The notes: generated by a model from the letters alone, not told the origin. A stretch of 64,000 nucleotides of DNA from Acidobacteriota bacterium (GCA_003223025.1 QHXR01000003.1:13697-77696), one strand, 5' to 3'. Shown: positions 18,299 through 28,029, counted from the stretch's first letter. Translations and numbers: made by a program.

Positions 18299-19039
18299 AA
18301 TCTCGACTTGTTCCAACTTCATTTCTTCGATCTGTGCGAGGACTTTCGATCTATACATCGGTTTGATGTTTACGACGAAGACCGGGCAGTCGCGTTCACA
18401 TTTCTCGAGCTCGAGCCCCATCCTTTTCGGAGTCAAATGATGTGAGACATCGGCGAGATCTTCGAGCTCGTCGGGAAACGCGCATTCGAGCAAGATCGCA
18501 GAGACCTTTTCAGCCGAGTTGATAAGTTTCCAAAATCCGTCGGTGCCGGAAGTATCACCGCTGAATGCGATGGTCGAATTGGTATCGGAGATGAGGAATC
18601 CGTTCGCGGGCACCCGATGATTCACTTCGACGGCCCGTAGAGTTAGATGTTTGACAGTGAACTCCTCGGCTTGGCCAAACGACTCGTACCGCAGGACGGG
18701 TCCGTTTCCGTTCGAAAGCTCGGAAAATCGAGGATAGACCGACCAGTTAAAAATGTCGCGTTCTAAAGTCTCGATGACCGCCTGTCCGGCGTGAATCGTC
18801 ACCGGTTCGGTAAGCGACGAAAAGAGATCGTCGATGAACAGCGGAAGCCCGGCGACATGATCCAGATGGGCGTGCGTGAGGACAATGTCGCGGATCGAGC
18901 GCTGCTGCTCGGGGCTCGCCGACATCGCAAGACTGCCCGCATCGATCGCAACCAGATCGTCGATCACGAAGCACGTCAGATGCTGTCTCTGGGAGGCCTC
19001 AAAACCGTCGAATGTACTGGGTAGCAGCTGAACTCTCAC
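18269..19039 (-). CDS. MBL-fold metallohydrolase, class II cAMP phosphodiesterase-like
   Basis: A 256-residue metallo-beta-lactamase-fold enzyme with HAHLDH (residues about 75-80) as the two-metal signature, IAFSGDTSGTDGFW for the later aspartate, and SHHLTPKRMG. The N-terminal FDGFEASQRQHLTCFVIDD and overall order resemble class II 3',5'-cyclic-nucleotide phosphodiesterases (PDEII); the substrate could be a cyclic nucleotide or an RNA-like ester. GTG start at 19039. It begins 5 bp after the SDR stop, so the two form an operon. Confidence 0.8.
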   Translation of the reverse strand: MRVQLLPSTFDGFEASQRQHLTCFVIDDLVAIDAGSLAMSASPEQQRSIRDIVLTHAHLDHVAGLPLFIDDLFSSLTEPVTIHAGQAVIETLERDIFNWSVYPRFSELSNGNGPVLRYESFGQAEEFTVKHLTLRAVEVNHRVPANGFLISDTNSTIAFSGDTSGTDGFWKLINSAEKVSAILLECAFPDELEDLADVSHHLTPKRMGLELEKCERDCPVFVVNIKPMYRSKVLAQIEEMKLEQVEILEVGKVYEW

Positions 19040-19044
19040 GTGAA

Positions 19045-19806
19045 TTATCTGGCGCAGGTTTGCGCCCGTCCTCCATCGATCTCGTACGTCGCTCCTGTGA
19101 TCCAGGCCGCCTTCTCCGAAGCGAGAAAATATATCAAGTCGGCTACTTCCTCCGGCTTACCGGCTCGGCCGATCGGATGCGTGTTCTTCGCATTCTCCAA
19201 AAACTTTTCGTAATCACCGTCGCTCATTCCCCCGCGTTTATGTAAGTTCGTAACGACGACTCCGGGATTGACCGCGTTGACACGGACGCCCTTCGGAGCG
19301 AGCTCGAGTGCGGTACATCGGGTGAGTTGATCGGTGGCCGCCTTCGAGACGCAGTATGCGAGTACGTTCGGAAAAGCCCTCGTCCCCGTCACGCTCGAAA
19401 CGTTGACTACATTTCCCTTGGTCGCAACCAGATGCGGCACACATTTTTGCGTCAGGTAAAATGCGGATCTCAGGTTTACATTCATCATCTTGTCCCAATC
19501 ATCGAGACTCGTATCCTGGATGTTTCCCGACTTGATTATTCCGGCCGCGTTGACCAGCACGTCGAGCCTGCCGAAGCTATCTATCGTATCCGAAACCAGA
19601 CGGTCCACGTGCGATACCTCCGTGATGTCGCCGAGATAGAACTTGACCGATCCGCTCAGCTCGCGGCTGTCGTCTCGTAATGCTCCGAGCTCGCTTTCGT
19701 TCCGACCAAACGCCACGACCGAATACTCGTTCGCCGCGAACAGCAGCGCCGATGCACGGCCAATTCCGCTACTCGCTCCAGTGATGAGAGCGACTTTACC
19801 ATTCAT
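19045..19806 (-). CDS. SDR-family oxidoreductase
   Basis: A 253-residue classical short-chain dehydrogenase/reductase. Visible: cofactor motif TGASSGIG near residue 9, structural NAAG, catalytic Ser in VSSVTG, catalytic YCVSK, and NPGVV after the active site. The C-terminus ITGATYEIDGG is typical of sugar or 3-oxoacyl reductases. NAD(P) substrate unknown. Start ATG 19806 (MNGKVALITG) is preferred to TTG 19818. First gene of an operon with the MBL hydrolase. Confidence 0.9.
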   Translation of the reverse strand: MNGKVALITGASSGIGRASALLFAANEYSVVAFGRNESELGALRDDSRELSGSVKFYLGDITEVSHVDRLVSDTIDSFGRLDVLVNAAGIIKSGNIQDTSLDDWDKMMNVNLRSAFYLTQKCVPHLVATKGNVVNVSSVTGTRAFPNVLAYCVSKAATDQLTRCTALELAPKGVRVNAVNPGVVVTNLHKRGGMSDGDYEKFLENAKNTHPIGRAGKPEEVADLIYFLASEKAAWITGATYEIDGGRAQTCAR

Positions 19807-19902
19807 ACGTTTTCCCAAACAAAAGGAATTTCAGGGTTTAGACGCTAGAATAAAGTGATTTCGGAATTCTATCAAACACCAATTGACGGTCTCACGATTA
19901 GA

Positions 19903-19943
19903 TTTTGCAAAACAAAGGGACGCCTTCATGACAAAGGCGTCCC
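19903..19943 (-). terminator. Strong intrinsic terminator
   Basis: Minus strand GGGACGCCTT ... AAGGCGTCCC (10-bp perfect stem) followed by TTTGTTTTGC. It ends the small basic gene at 19968-20177. Confidence 0.85.
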
Positions 19944-19967
19944 TGCAATGTTTTAAATTTCCCCGGA

Positions 19968-20177
19968 CTAGAGTTCGCTAGGTCGCGGATTATTATTGAA
20001 GAATTTTTCGATCGCGATTTTCGTCTCGTCGCGCTTTCGAGACTGAAGGTCGGTGACCCAGCTCGTGACGTTCGAAACTACTTCTCTCGCAGAAGCTCTT
20101 TTTGACTTCGTCAAAGTCTTGACAGGTGCTTTGACTTCACCTTTCTTTATGACTTTGATCTTCATTCCTTCCTTCAT
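19968..20177 (-). CDS. Small basic protein, hypothetical but well supported
   Basis: A 69-residue lysine-rich protein (MKEGMKIKVIKKGEVKAP) with a helical amphipathic C-terminal half (EVVSNVTSWVTDLQSRKRDE). ATG 20177 follows a near-perfect AAGGAGGAA Shine-Dalgarno sequence and the gene is followed by a strong intrinsic terminator, so it is a stand-alone expressed unit. No known family recognised; the composition suggests nucleic-acid or membrane-surface binding (speculative). Confidence 0.7.
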   Translation of the reverse strand: MKEGMKIKVIKKGEVKAPVKTLTKSKRASAREVVSNVTSWVTDLQSRKRDETKIAIEKFFNNNPRPSEL

Positions 20178-20497
20178 TATTGCGTTCCTCCTTGTTCTGG
20201 TCCTTATCTGTATGAATTTAGTATGTAAATCTTACGGTTGACCCGACTATTCCTTCTGGCTGTAACTAGAGCAATTGGTATGCCGTCTTTCAGACGCGGT
20301 TCGTGGGTGGCTTTTGCCAAGACGACGAAATTGATTTTTAATCTGGCTGCACTTCTTTGCAGCCTGCGAAATATCGGACGACATTTTGCATAACGCTAAG
20401 TTTGGTAAACGATGTCGGCACATCCCAAGTTCAATATATTTTCAAATCACCCTGTATTCTCAGGGTTCGCTCTTAGAACGCTTGCCGTCCGCAATGC
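20178..20497. other. Intergenic region, nothing recognised
   Basis: 320 bp between a minus-strand small gene and a plus-strand gene. It must carry divergent promoters; no repeat, RNA or convincing ORF was seen. Confidence 0.5.
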
Positions 20498-21250
20498 TTG
20501 CAGTTCGCGGCATGGACTTTGCCAATTTTTCTGTCGATGACCGCTGCAGACATCCTGATAATCTATTTAGCTTTCGGAGCGCCGATCGCCGTTTACAAAT
20601 TCTTACAGAACCGCGATGCCCGTATCGTTCGTCGCTGCCTCATAACCGTCGCGACATTTCTCTTCTGGATACCTGCCGCCGTGAACATCGCCCGGCTCTA
20701 CATCTCTAACGCGTATTTCGGAGACAGTTTCGTATCACCGGTCGATCCGGATGCATCGGAGATTTTGATATCCGATCTTCGGGCGGATGTTCGTTCGGAA
20801 TTAGTTCGACTTGGAGCAGGTGTCGGGATGCATGACGCGAGAGATACGGTCGACCGGTATGTCGGCCTCGCAAGTGCCATTCGCAATGATGTGCCGCTCG
20901 GCGGATCCGCACATGAAAATCTTTTCGAGGCTGCCGGCCGTGCGGAATTTGGCTTGGGTGTTCGTTGCGTGCGGATTCGCAATCGCCAACGCCTCGAACG
21001 TCATCATATACAGAGCAGAGCGGAATTTTTGAAACTATTAGCAGATGCTGCCGGTTCGAACGAATCGGATGCGGCGTTGAAGTCGGCTCTAAAACTGGCT
21101 CGCCAACTCGGCGATACCGAAATGTTCGACGGCGTCCGTGATCTGATGACCGGCAAGGCGGAAGTATGGAATTCGGAATCCAAACAACATTCCCAATCAC
21201 TGAACGTGATACCTGTGATAGCAGCGACAGGCTCGCTGAACAGCGATTAG
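20498..21250 (+). CDS. Membrane protein with soluble C-terminal domain, hypothetical
   Basis: About 250 residues with two N-terminal transmembrane segments (ADILIIYLAFGAPIAVYKFL and CLITVATFLFWIPAAVNIARL) and a soluble region rich in Ala, Arg and Glu. The start is TTG 20498 or ATG 20537 (MTAADIL); the latter would remove 13 residues and still leave the first membrane segment. Its end overlaps the next membrane protein by 85 bp in another frame. No family recognised. Confidence 0.55.
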   Translation: MQFAAWTLPIFLSMTAADILIIYLAFGAPIAVYKFLQNRDARIVRRCLITVATFLFWIPAAVNIARLYISNAYFGDSFVSPVDPDASEILISDLRADVRSELVRLGAGVGMHDARDTVDRYVGLASAIRNDVPLGGSAHENLFEAAGRAEFGLGVRCVRIRNRQRLERHHIQSRAEFLKLLADAAGSNESDAALKSALKLARQLGDTEMFDGVRDLMTGKAEVWNSESKQHSQSLNVIPVIAATGSLNSD

Positions 21251-21819
21251 AACGTCTCCTTCGACTGAACGCGGAGATCAAGCGTCAGAAGTCTTTGTTC
21301 AAAAATGACGATCAGCGGCGCAAAGCAAGGCTGATGACGCGGCCGATCGATTTGCGGAATGCCTTCGGCTATTTCGGACTGATGATCGGATCGCTACCGC
21401 CTCTCGCTTTTGTGCTAAAAGCGCTTTTAGCGAACGGATCGGGGAATACCGGGCTCCTTCTTCTTATCGCCGCGGCTGGAATCGTGACGGGTATCGTCGG
21501 ATTTCGAATCGGGCGGAGCTTCGTTCCCGACGCTCTGAGGTATATTTCGACTTTTTCACTCGGCAGCCGGTTGCCGCTATGGATCCTTCTCGGATTCGTC
21601 TGGGGCGCCGTATCCGGAGCAGCCGGCGGACTTTTTATCTTTCTTATCGGATCGATCTTTGCCGGTATCCTCGGAGGTCTAGTCGGTGCGATGACTGTGC
21701 CGACGATGGTCGTGCTGCACTCATTGCTACGCGAAGGTGACCTGATCGAAACAAAACATTTTCTTCCGATAGCCTTCGGCATCACGCTCACGTTCTGTGG
21801 GTATTTGCTCGGCCTGTGA
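21166..21819 (+). CDS. Multi-pass membrane protein, hypothetical
   Basis: A 217-residue protein: charged, coiled-coil-like N-terminus (RLAEQRLERLLRLNAEIKRQ), then about five to six transmembrane segments rich in Gly (WGAVSGAAGGLFIFLIGSI). Overlaps the upstream gene by 85 bp, suggesting coupled expression; a start further downstream is possible. Function unknown. Confidence 0.6.
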   Translation: MEFGIQTTFPITERDTCDSSDRLAEQRLERLLRLNAEIKRQKSLFKNDDQRRKARLMTRPIDLRNAFGYFGLMIGSLPPLAFVLKALLANGSGNTGLLLLIAAAGIVTGIVGFRIGRSFVPDALRYISTFSLGSRLPLWILLGFVWGAVSGAAGGLFIFLIGSIFAGILGGLVGAMTVPTMVVLHSLLREGDLIETKHFLPIAFGITLTFCGYLLGL

Positions 21820-21881
21820 TTTTCTTCGCGCTTGCGATCAATCCTTTGCGCGTCGGCGCAAAATCGGACTATCCTTAGCTC

Positions 21882-23627
21882 GTGCTCGTCCTTCTCCACC
21901 TGTTCGCACTTTTTCTTTTAGTTCTTCTCGGCTTCTATGTATTTGTTGCCGATCCGCGCAGCCGTGCGAACCAAACCTTCGCGGCGTTCATCGCTTTCCT
22001 CGCTCTATGGACGACAAAGGACCTGATCTTCTGGAATTTTTACGATGCGGGAATCAGGGCGGGATGGTGGGCCGCCGCGAGTTTTACGATCGCTCTGCTG
22101 ATGCAATGCGCGTTAGTGGTATTCGCCTGGGTCTTCCCCGAAAATAATCGTACGCCGCGGAAACGAGCCGCGATCCTGTTCGCCCCGGGGATCGTTCTCA
22201 TCCCCGCCGGCTTCCTGGGACTGTTGTGGCATCACGCGTCGTATGAGAACGATCGATTCGTGATCGATCTCGCGCCTCTGGCTTACATCTTCGTCGCGTA
22301 CGTCTATTTCCTTTTCTTCTACGGCGCGTTTGTCCTCTATCGAAAATATCGAAAGCATAAAGGAACTCAGCAGGGACAGCAGGTCGGCGCGATCCTTTGG
22401 GGACTGGTGATCACCGGCGTTCTGAAAACGATCGCGAATATCGTTTTGCCATACGTCGGCGTATACACGCTTCTGCCGTTCAGTTCGATCTTCGTTCTAC
22501 CCGGAGTTTTCGTATACGCCTACGCGATCTCAAATTTCAGGTTGTTTTCGCTGCAGTCGGCTCTCGATCAGTTCAGATTATTCCCGATCGCGTACAAGAT
22601 CGCGCTAAGTATCGCGTCTGTCGCGATCGCGAGCTTTCTGATCTTCCAGGTTCCGATCGTATGGTGGGCGTTTCAAGGCGGCGTGACCGCTGAAGGCTGG
22701 CGGAGATATCTTGTCTTCAGCGTGGTGTCGGCTCTCGTTCCGAATCTCTTGCTTCTACTTCTTGTCGTGCGAACGATCTCGCGACCCCTGCAGCGATTGA
22801 CCGTCGCCGCGGTTCAGGTAACGGAAGGCGGATACGGAACCGAAGTAGATCTTCGAAAGAGCAACGACGAGATCGGCCTGCTCGCCGAATCTTTCAACGA
22901 GATGAGCCGGAAGATGGCCGACGACATCGAGAGCCTGCGGGCGATGAACGAGAAGCTGATGCGTGCCGACAAACTGGCGGCAATGGGAACGCTCGCCGCC
23001 GGCGTGGCTCACGAAGTAAACAATCCGCTCGCGGCGATATCGTCGCTCATCCAGATGATGCGATCCGAGAATGTAACTGACGACATCCGCGAGCAGCTCG
23101 CGATGATCGAATCACAGATCCAGCGGATAACACGCGTCACGAAAGATCTCACCGACTTCGCACGAACACGTCCCGGAGCAAAAGCACACATTGGAATTAA
23201 CGGAGTCATCGATACCGCGCTTCGGCTCGCCGAATTCGACTCCGGATTTCAAAAACTGAAAATAGTACGGAACTTCTCGTCCGATCTCCCCGACGTATTT
23301 GCCGACGCCGATCAGATGCAGCAGGTCGTGCTGAATATGTTGCTGAACGCCCGCGACGCGATGCCGGACGGCGGCGAGTTGAAGATCTCGACGCGGAAGT
23401 CGAGTAACGAGATCGCCATCGAGATCTCTGACAGCGGCGAGGGCGTGGACACGAAAAGCGCGAAGCAAGTGTTCGATCCATTCTTCACAACGAAGGCCGC
23501 AGGCAAGGGGACGGGACTCGGACTCGCGGTCTGTTACGGCATCGTCACGGCGCACGGCGGAAGGCTCGAACTCGCGCAAAACGGCGGTCGCGGCGCGACG
23601 TTTATCGTCATCTTGCCAGTCGCTTGA
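21882..23627 (+). CDS. Membrane sensor histidine kinase
   Basis: A 581-residue kinase. Residues 1-220 hold about seven transmembrane helices, like the 7TM N-terminal region of some histidine kinases; two more segments follow, at about 240-265 and 275-300, then HAMP (RPLQRLTVAAVQV to about 350), HisKA with phosphoacceptor His377 in GVAHEVNNPLAAI, and HATPase_c with NMLLNARDAMP (N box), DSGEGVD (G1) and GTGLGLAV (G2). The NtrB/AtoS-like H box suggests a sigma-54 or NtrC-type partner. No response regulator is adjacent, so it is an orphan here. GTG start. Confidence 0.9.
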   Translation: MLVLLHLFALFLLVLLGFYVFVADPRSRANQTFAAFIAFLALWTTKDLIFWNFYDAGIRAGWWAAASFTIALLMQCALVVFAWVFPENNRTPRKRAAILFAPGIVLIPAGFLGLLWHHASYENDRFVIDLAPLAYIFVAYVYFLFFYGAFVLYRKYRKHKGTQQGQQVGAILWGLVITGVLKTIANIVLPYVGVYTLLPFSSIFVLPGVFVYAYAISNFRLFSLQSALDQFRLFPIAYKIALSIASVAIASFLIFQVPIVWWAFQGGVTAEGWRRYLVFSVVSALVPNLLLLLLVVRTISRPLQRLTVAAVQVTEGGYGTEVDLRKSNDEIGLLAESFNEMSRKMADDIESLRAMNEKLMRADKLAAMGTLAAGVAHEVNNPLAAISSLIQMMRSENVTDDIREQLAMIESQIQRITRVTKDLTDFARTRPGAKAHIGINGVIDTALRLAEFDSGFQKLKIVRNFSSDLPDVFADADQMQQVVLNMLLNARDAMPDGGELKISTRKSSNEIAIEISDSGEGVDTKSAKQVFDPFFTTKAAGKGTGLGLAVCYGIVTAHGGRLELAQNGGRGATFIVILPVA

Positions 23628-23702
23628 CACATGTCGGGATTCGTAGCAATTTAATCTCTACACTCCGGTCACCATATCTTTCAAGACGAGGTTCATTTTT
23701 TG

Positions 23703-25028
23703 ATGAAACAACTTTATCTGACCGCCGCGGCGATGCTGCTCGCAGTGTGTCCGCTGCTCGCCCAATCCAAACCGACTGCGTTTGTAAATGCCCGCATCAT
23801 ACCGATCGCGGGACCTGAGATCGAGCAAGGAATACTGCTCGTCCAGGACGGAAAGATCCGTGCGGTCGGAGATGCTCGGTCGGTCAAGCTCTCGGCGGAT
23901 GTCGAGCAGATCGATGTTGCAGGTAAGACGATAATGCCGGGGCTGATCGACTCGCACAGTCACATCGGCGGCGGTTCGGGAGCTGACGGTTCGGCACCTA
24001 TCCAGCCCGATGTCAGGATCCTCGACGGGATCAACGCTCGGGCGTCGAGCATACAGCGAGCACAATCGGGTGGAATCACGACCGTGAATGTGATGCCCGG
24101 ATCCGGACATCTCGATAGCGGTCAAACACTCTACCTGAAGCTTCGTGATAACGCGGTCAAGATCGACGACCTTCTGATCATGCTTCCCGACGGACGATAC
24201 GCCGGTGGGATCAAATTCGCGAATGGAACAAATTCCATTCGTCCGGGTGGCGGAACTTTTCCGGGAACGCGTGCGAAGTCCGCGGCGCTGGTTCGCGAGC
24301 AGTTCATAAAGGCGCAGGAATATCGCGACAAGATCAAGAAGGCCGGGACCGACATTACCAAGTTGCCTGCACGCGATCTCGCCATGGAAGCTCTTGTCGA
24401 AGTGCTCGATGGAAAACGCACGGTTCACTTTCACACGCACCGGCACGACGACATACTCACCGCGTTGCGTCTTCAAAAGGAATTCGGATTCGGGATCGTT
24501 CTCCATCACGTTTCGGAAGCGTGGAAAGTCGCGGACGAGATCGCGAAATCCAAAGCTCCGTCATCGATCATCATGATCGACTCGCCGGGCGGAAAGCTTG
24601 AGACCGTGGACGTAAGTTTTTCAAACGGGATGGCACTCGAGAAAGCGGGTGCACTAGTAGGATTTCACACCGACGACAGCATTACTGATTCGAGATGGTT
24701 TCTACGTTCGGCCGGCCTCGCAGTCCGTGCCGGGATGTCGCGCGAAAAGGCCCTTTATGGAATGACGATGGCGAACGCGATCATACTTGATCTTCAGAAT
24801 CGCGTCGGCTCGCTCGAAGCCGGAAAGGACGCGGACTTCGTGGTGCTCTCAGGCGATCCGCTGAGCGTGTACACGCACGTTTTGCAAACCTGGGTTGAAG
24901 GCCGAAAAGTATTCGATCGCGCGGATCCGAAAGATTACCTCATCGCGGTCGGCGGACTTGGAGCGACCGATGACAGCGACGGCGCTCATATCGACTGCTT
25001 CGACGGTGACATCGGAGGAAACGAATAA
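23703..25028 (+). CDS. Secreted amidohydrolase
   Basis: A metal-dependent hydrolase of the imidazolonepropionase-like amidohydrolase family with signal peptide (MKQLYLTAAAMLLAVCPLLA). The metal motif is IDSHSHIGGG (around residue 83), and later HFHTHRHDD, VLHHVSEAWK and FHTDDS supply the usual His/Asp ligands. The C-terminus GSLEAGKDADFVVLSGDPL is diagnostic for the family. ATG 23703 is preferred over the preceding TTG. The stop overlaps the start of the second amidohydrolase as TAATG, so the pair is cotranslated. Substrate unknown; cyclic amides or peptides are usual. Confidence 0.85.
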   Translation: MKQLYLTAAAMLLAVCPLLAQSKPTAFVNARIIPIAGPEIEQGILLVQDGKIRAVGDARSVKLSADVEQIDVAGKTIMPGLIDSHSHIGGGSGADGSAPIQPDVRILDGINARASSIQRAQSGGITTVNVMPGSGHLDSGQTLYLKLRDNAVKIDDLLIMLPDGRYAGGIKFANGTNSIRPGGGTFPGTRAKSAALVREQFIKAQEYRDKIKKAGTDITKLPARDLAMEALVEVLDGKRTVHFHTHRHDDILTALRLQKEFGFGIVLHHVSEAWKVADEIAKSKAPSSIIMIDSPGGKLETVDVSFSNGMALEKAGALVGFHTDDSITDSRWFLRSAGLAVRAGMSREKALYGMTMANAIILDLQNRVGSLEAGKDADFVVLSGDPLSVYTHVLQTWVEGRKVFDRADPKDYLIAVGGLGATDDSDGAHIDCFDGDIGGNE

Positions 25029-26262
25029 TGCATAACCTAATTTTTACCGCGGAGACGCAAAGACACCGAGGAGGACTTTCCTTCGCTCCCCTCGCCCTGT
25101 TGATGTCGTTTTCTCAGCGTCTCTGTGTCTCGGCGGCGATATTACTTTCCGTTACCGCATTGGCATACGGACAGCTGGCGATTAAGGGAAACACAGTTTG
25201 GACGATGGCCGGTGATCCGATCTCGAACGGAGTCGTAATCGTGAAGGATGGAAAGATCGAAGCGGTCGGATCGGCGTCGAGGATTTCGATCCCTGCCGGC
25301 TACCGGATCATGAATGCACAATTCGTCACGCCGGGCTTGATCGATGCACACACAGTATGGCACTGGACGGCGGAGCGTCGATGCAGCCCGAGCTTCGCGC
25401 GATCGACGCATACAACGCGCAGGAGAAGTTGGTTGAATGGGTCCGCGGATATGGAGTGACGACGATTCACACCGGTCAGCAGCCGTCGGCTCTGATCTCT
25501 GGTCAGACGATGATCGCGAAAGCGTGGGGCAATAATGTCGACGAAGCGACGATAGTTCCGCTCGCGATGGTCGCTGTCACGATCGGTGACGGAGGCAATG
25601 CAGGTCAGGGAAAGTCACCCGGGACTCGCGCAAAGCAGGCCGCGATGCTGCGTGCCGAACTAATAAAGGCGCAAGAGAATTCCAAAAAGGCGGAGCCGGC
25701 GAAAGATCTCAAATCGGAGATCATGATGAAGGTCATCAAGCGCGAAATTCCGCTTCTTATCACCGCACTTCGAGCGCAGGATATCCTCACGGCGATCCGC
25801 ATCGCGAAAGAATTCAATCTTCGGATCGTTCTCGACGGCGTGTCCGACGCCCACATGGTCCTCGGTGAAATCAAGGCATCCGGCTTCCCTGTCATCGTCC
25901 ATCCGACGATGGCACGTCCCGGGGGCGAGACCGAAAACATGTCGTTGGAGAACGCTGCCCGCATTCGCGCAGCCGGTATTCAGGTCGCTCTTCAAAGCGG
26001 CTATGAAGGTTACGTTCCGAAGACGAGAATTATTCTGTTTGAAGCAGCGATGGCCGCGGCAAATCAACTGCTTCCGCGTGAAGCGATGGCGATGATCACG
26101 ATCGACGCCGCGCGCATTTTGGGAATCGACAAACGCGTCGGCTCGCTCGAGAAAGGAAAGGATGCCGACCTCGCGATGTACGACGGGGATCCGTTTGAAT
26201 TCACGACGCACTGTGTCGGGACGGTAATAAACGGTCAGGTGGTGAGTGAGGTTGTTAGATAA
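25028..26262 (+). pseudogene. Second secreted amidohydrolase, frameshifted
   Basis: Two reading frames together make one amidohydrolase. The first (from ATG 25028) gives a repeat-derived N-terminus, signal peptide and QLAIKGNTVWTMAGDPISNG ... VTPGLIDAHTV; the frame shifts at about 25352-25357, and the second continues MQPELRAIDAYNAQEKLVEW to GSLEKGKDADLAMYDGDP. The loop following GLIDAHTV is shorter than in relatives, so a small deletion is likely. The second frame is intact for 300 residues. It may be a recent mutation or a sequencing error. The metal-site histidine of the HxH motif is replaced (DAHTV), as in many catalytically altered paralogues in this operon type. Confidence 0.8.
25047..25136. 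repeat. Inverted repeat inside the 5' coding region of the second amidohydrolase
   Basis: Arms at 25047-25071 and 25112-25136 match as reverse complements at 19 of 25 positions. The motif (GGAGACGCAAAGACACCGAG) is of the widespread 'GAGACGCAGAGA' repeat type. It is translated as TAETQRHRGG ... RLCVSAAILL and supplies part of the signal peptide. Confidence 0.7.
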
Positions 26263-26280
26263 ATAGCAGCGGCGCGAATG

Positions 26281-26457
26281 GCGGATGCGATTTGAACGCG
26301 GGCGGCGCGAATCGCGGATGCGACTGGAACGCGGGCGTCCCCGCCTGCAAACGCCGTGGCTTCCGCGGCGTCAAACTTCGCAGATTCGACATCGCTCAAC
26401 CCTTTTCGTGCTTCGCACTCATGCAGGCGGGGACGCCTGCGTTCCAGTCGCATCCGC
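26281..26457. repeat. MITE-like inverted-repeat element, copy A
   Basis: Arms 26314-26349 and 26422-26457 are 36-nt inverted repeats with one mismatch, starting GCGGATGCGACTGGAACGC. A partial extra left end (GCGGATGCGATTTGAACGC) lies at 26281. The 144-bp core has no ORF. A related copy is at 55604-55750. Confidence 0.9.
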
Positions 26458-26507
26458 CGGGCGGTTAAGTTATCTCGACCATTCAGCAGAACTCAATACA
26501 AAACTTT

Positions 26508-28022
26508 ATGATCGCATCAATTCTTTTACCACTGCTTTTTCTCTTCCAAACTCCGACTGTCTCACCGCGGCCGACGGAGACGCCAAAGCCGGCCGAGACC
26601 GCGGTGCAGAAAGATGACGCGCCTGTTGTGACAAAGCACACTGCGAAGATCGGCGGACGAACTCTCAACTACAGCGTCACGACCGGATTCATGCCGATCA
26701 AGAATGCAGTCTCGGGTGACACCGAGGCCCGCATCTTTTACATGGCTTACACGCTAGACGGCGTGAACGATCCGAAAACGCGTCCCTTGATGTTCTCATT
26801 CAACGGAGGTCCGGGCTCGGCGAGCGTGTGGCTCCATCTCGGAGCCCTTGGCCCGCGTCGCGTGAAGATGCTTGACGACGGAATGATGCCGCCTCCGCCG
26901 TACGAATTGGTCGACAACGACGCGAGTTGGATCGATGAAACGGACATCGTCTTTATCGATCCGGTCGGAACCGGCTATTCGCGGGCCGCTAAGCAAGAAT
27001 ACGCGAGTAAATTTTTTGGGATCAACGGCGACATCGAATCCGTCGGCGAGTTCATTCGACTTTACCTCGGACGAAGCGAACGATGGTCCTCGCCGCTCTT
27101 CCTTGTCGGGGAAAGTTACGGAACCACGCGGGCCGCCGGCTTGTCGAATCATCTCTTCGAACGCGGGATCGGTTTGAACGGAATTATCCTGATCTCGACC
27201 GTCATGAATTTTCAGTCGATCAGATTCGCGGAGAACAATGACTTGCCGCTTGTTCTGATCTTTCCTTCCTATACGGCGACCGCGTGGTATCACAAACGTT
27301 TGCCGGCCGAGCTCCAACGCAAACCGTTGAAAGACGTGTTGAAAGAATCAGAAGAATTTGCGGCGAACGTTTACGGTCCGGCGCTGATGCGGATCGATCG
27401 ATTGACACCGGCTGACAAGCAATCACTTCTCGAGAGGTTTAGTTCGCTCACAGGACTCAGCCGCACGTTCGTCGAGCAGAATAATTTCAGAGTAGATCTC
27501 GGCGAATTCAACAAAGAACTGTTGCGCGATCAGCGACGAACGACCGGGCGACTTGATAGTAGATTTCTCGGATTCGACAAAGACTCGGCCGGCGACGATG
27601 TTGAATTCGACCCGAGCATGAGTGCGATACGGACGCCTTACACCGCCGCGTTCAATGACTACATTCGTCGCGATCTAAATTACAAATCCGACATCGAGTA
27701 CTACATTCTCGGCGGCGGGATCACGAGCCCGTGGAATTGGAATACGAGCAACGGGTACGCCGATACGTCGCAGGCTCTTTCATCCGCGATGCGAAAGAAT
27801 CCGTACATGAAAGTTTTTGTCGGCTGCGGCTACTACGACATGGCGACTCCGTATTTCGCCGCGGAGTACAGTGTCTCTGCGATGAACCTCGATCCGCAAC
27901 TTCGTCAGAATTTCACATTCAACTACTACGAAGCTGGCCACATGATGTACATCGAAAAGAATTCGCTGCAGAAGTTAAAGAATGACGTCAGCGGATTTAT
28001 CAGGAACGCGTTCAGAAAGTAG
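26508..28022 (+). CDS. Secreted S10 serine carboxypeptidase-like protein
   Basis: A 504-residue S10-family peptidase. It has an N-terminal hydrophobic signal, a Pro/Thr-rich linker (TPTVSPRPTETPKPAE), the oxyanion-hole motif NGGPGS (residues 100-105), nucleophile Ser203 in GESYG, an aspartate region VFVGCGYYDMATP and the catalytic histidine in EAGHMMY. S10 enzymes remove C-terminal residues from peptides; the exported form probably scavenges peptides. Downstream of the amidohydrolase pair, which may also process peptides, on the same strand but separated by a repeat element. Confidence 0.9.
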   Translation: MIASILLPLLFLFQTPTVSPRPTETPKPAETAVQKDDAPVVTKHTAKIGGRTLNYSVTTGFMPIKNAVSGDTEARIFYMAYTLDGVNDPKTRPLMFSFNGGPGSASVWLHLGALGPRRVKMLDDGMMPPPPYELVDNDASWIDETDIVFIDPVGTGYSRAAKQEYASKFFGINGDIESVGEFIRLYLGRSERWSSPLFLVGESYGTTRAAGLSNHLFERGIGLNGIILISTVMNFQSIRFAENNDLPLVLIFPSYTATAWYHKRLPAELQRKPLKDVLKESEEFAANVYGPALMRIDRLTPADKQSLLERFSSLTGLSRTFVEQNNFRVDLGEFNKELLRDQRRTTGRLDSRFLGFDKDSAGDDVEFDPSMSAIRTPYTAAFNDYIRRDLNYKSDIEYYILGGGITSPWNWNTSNGYADTSQALSSAMRKNPYMKVFVGCGYYDMATPYFAAEYSVSAMNLDPQLRQNFTFNYYEAGHMMYIEKNSLQKLKNDVSGFIRNAFRK

Positions 28023-28029
28023 ATCGTTT

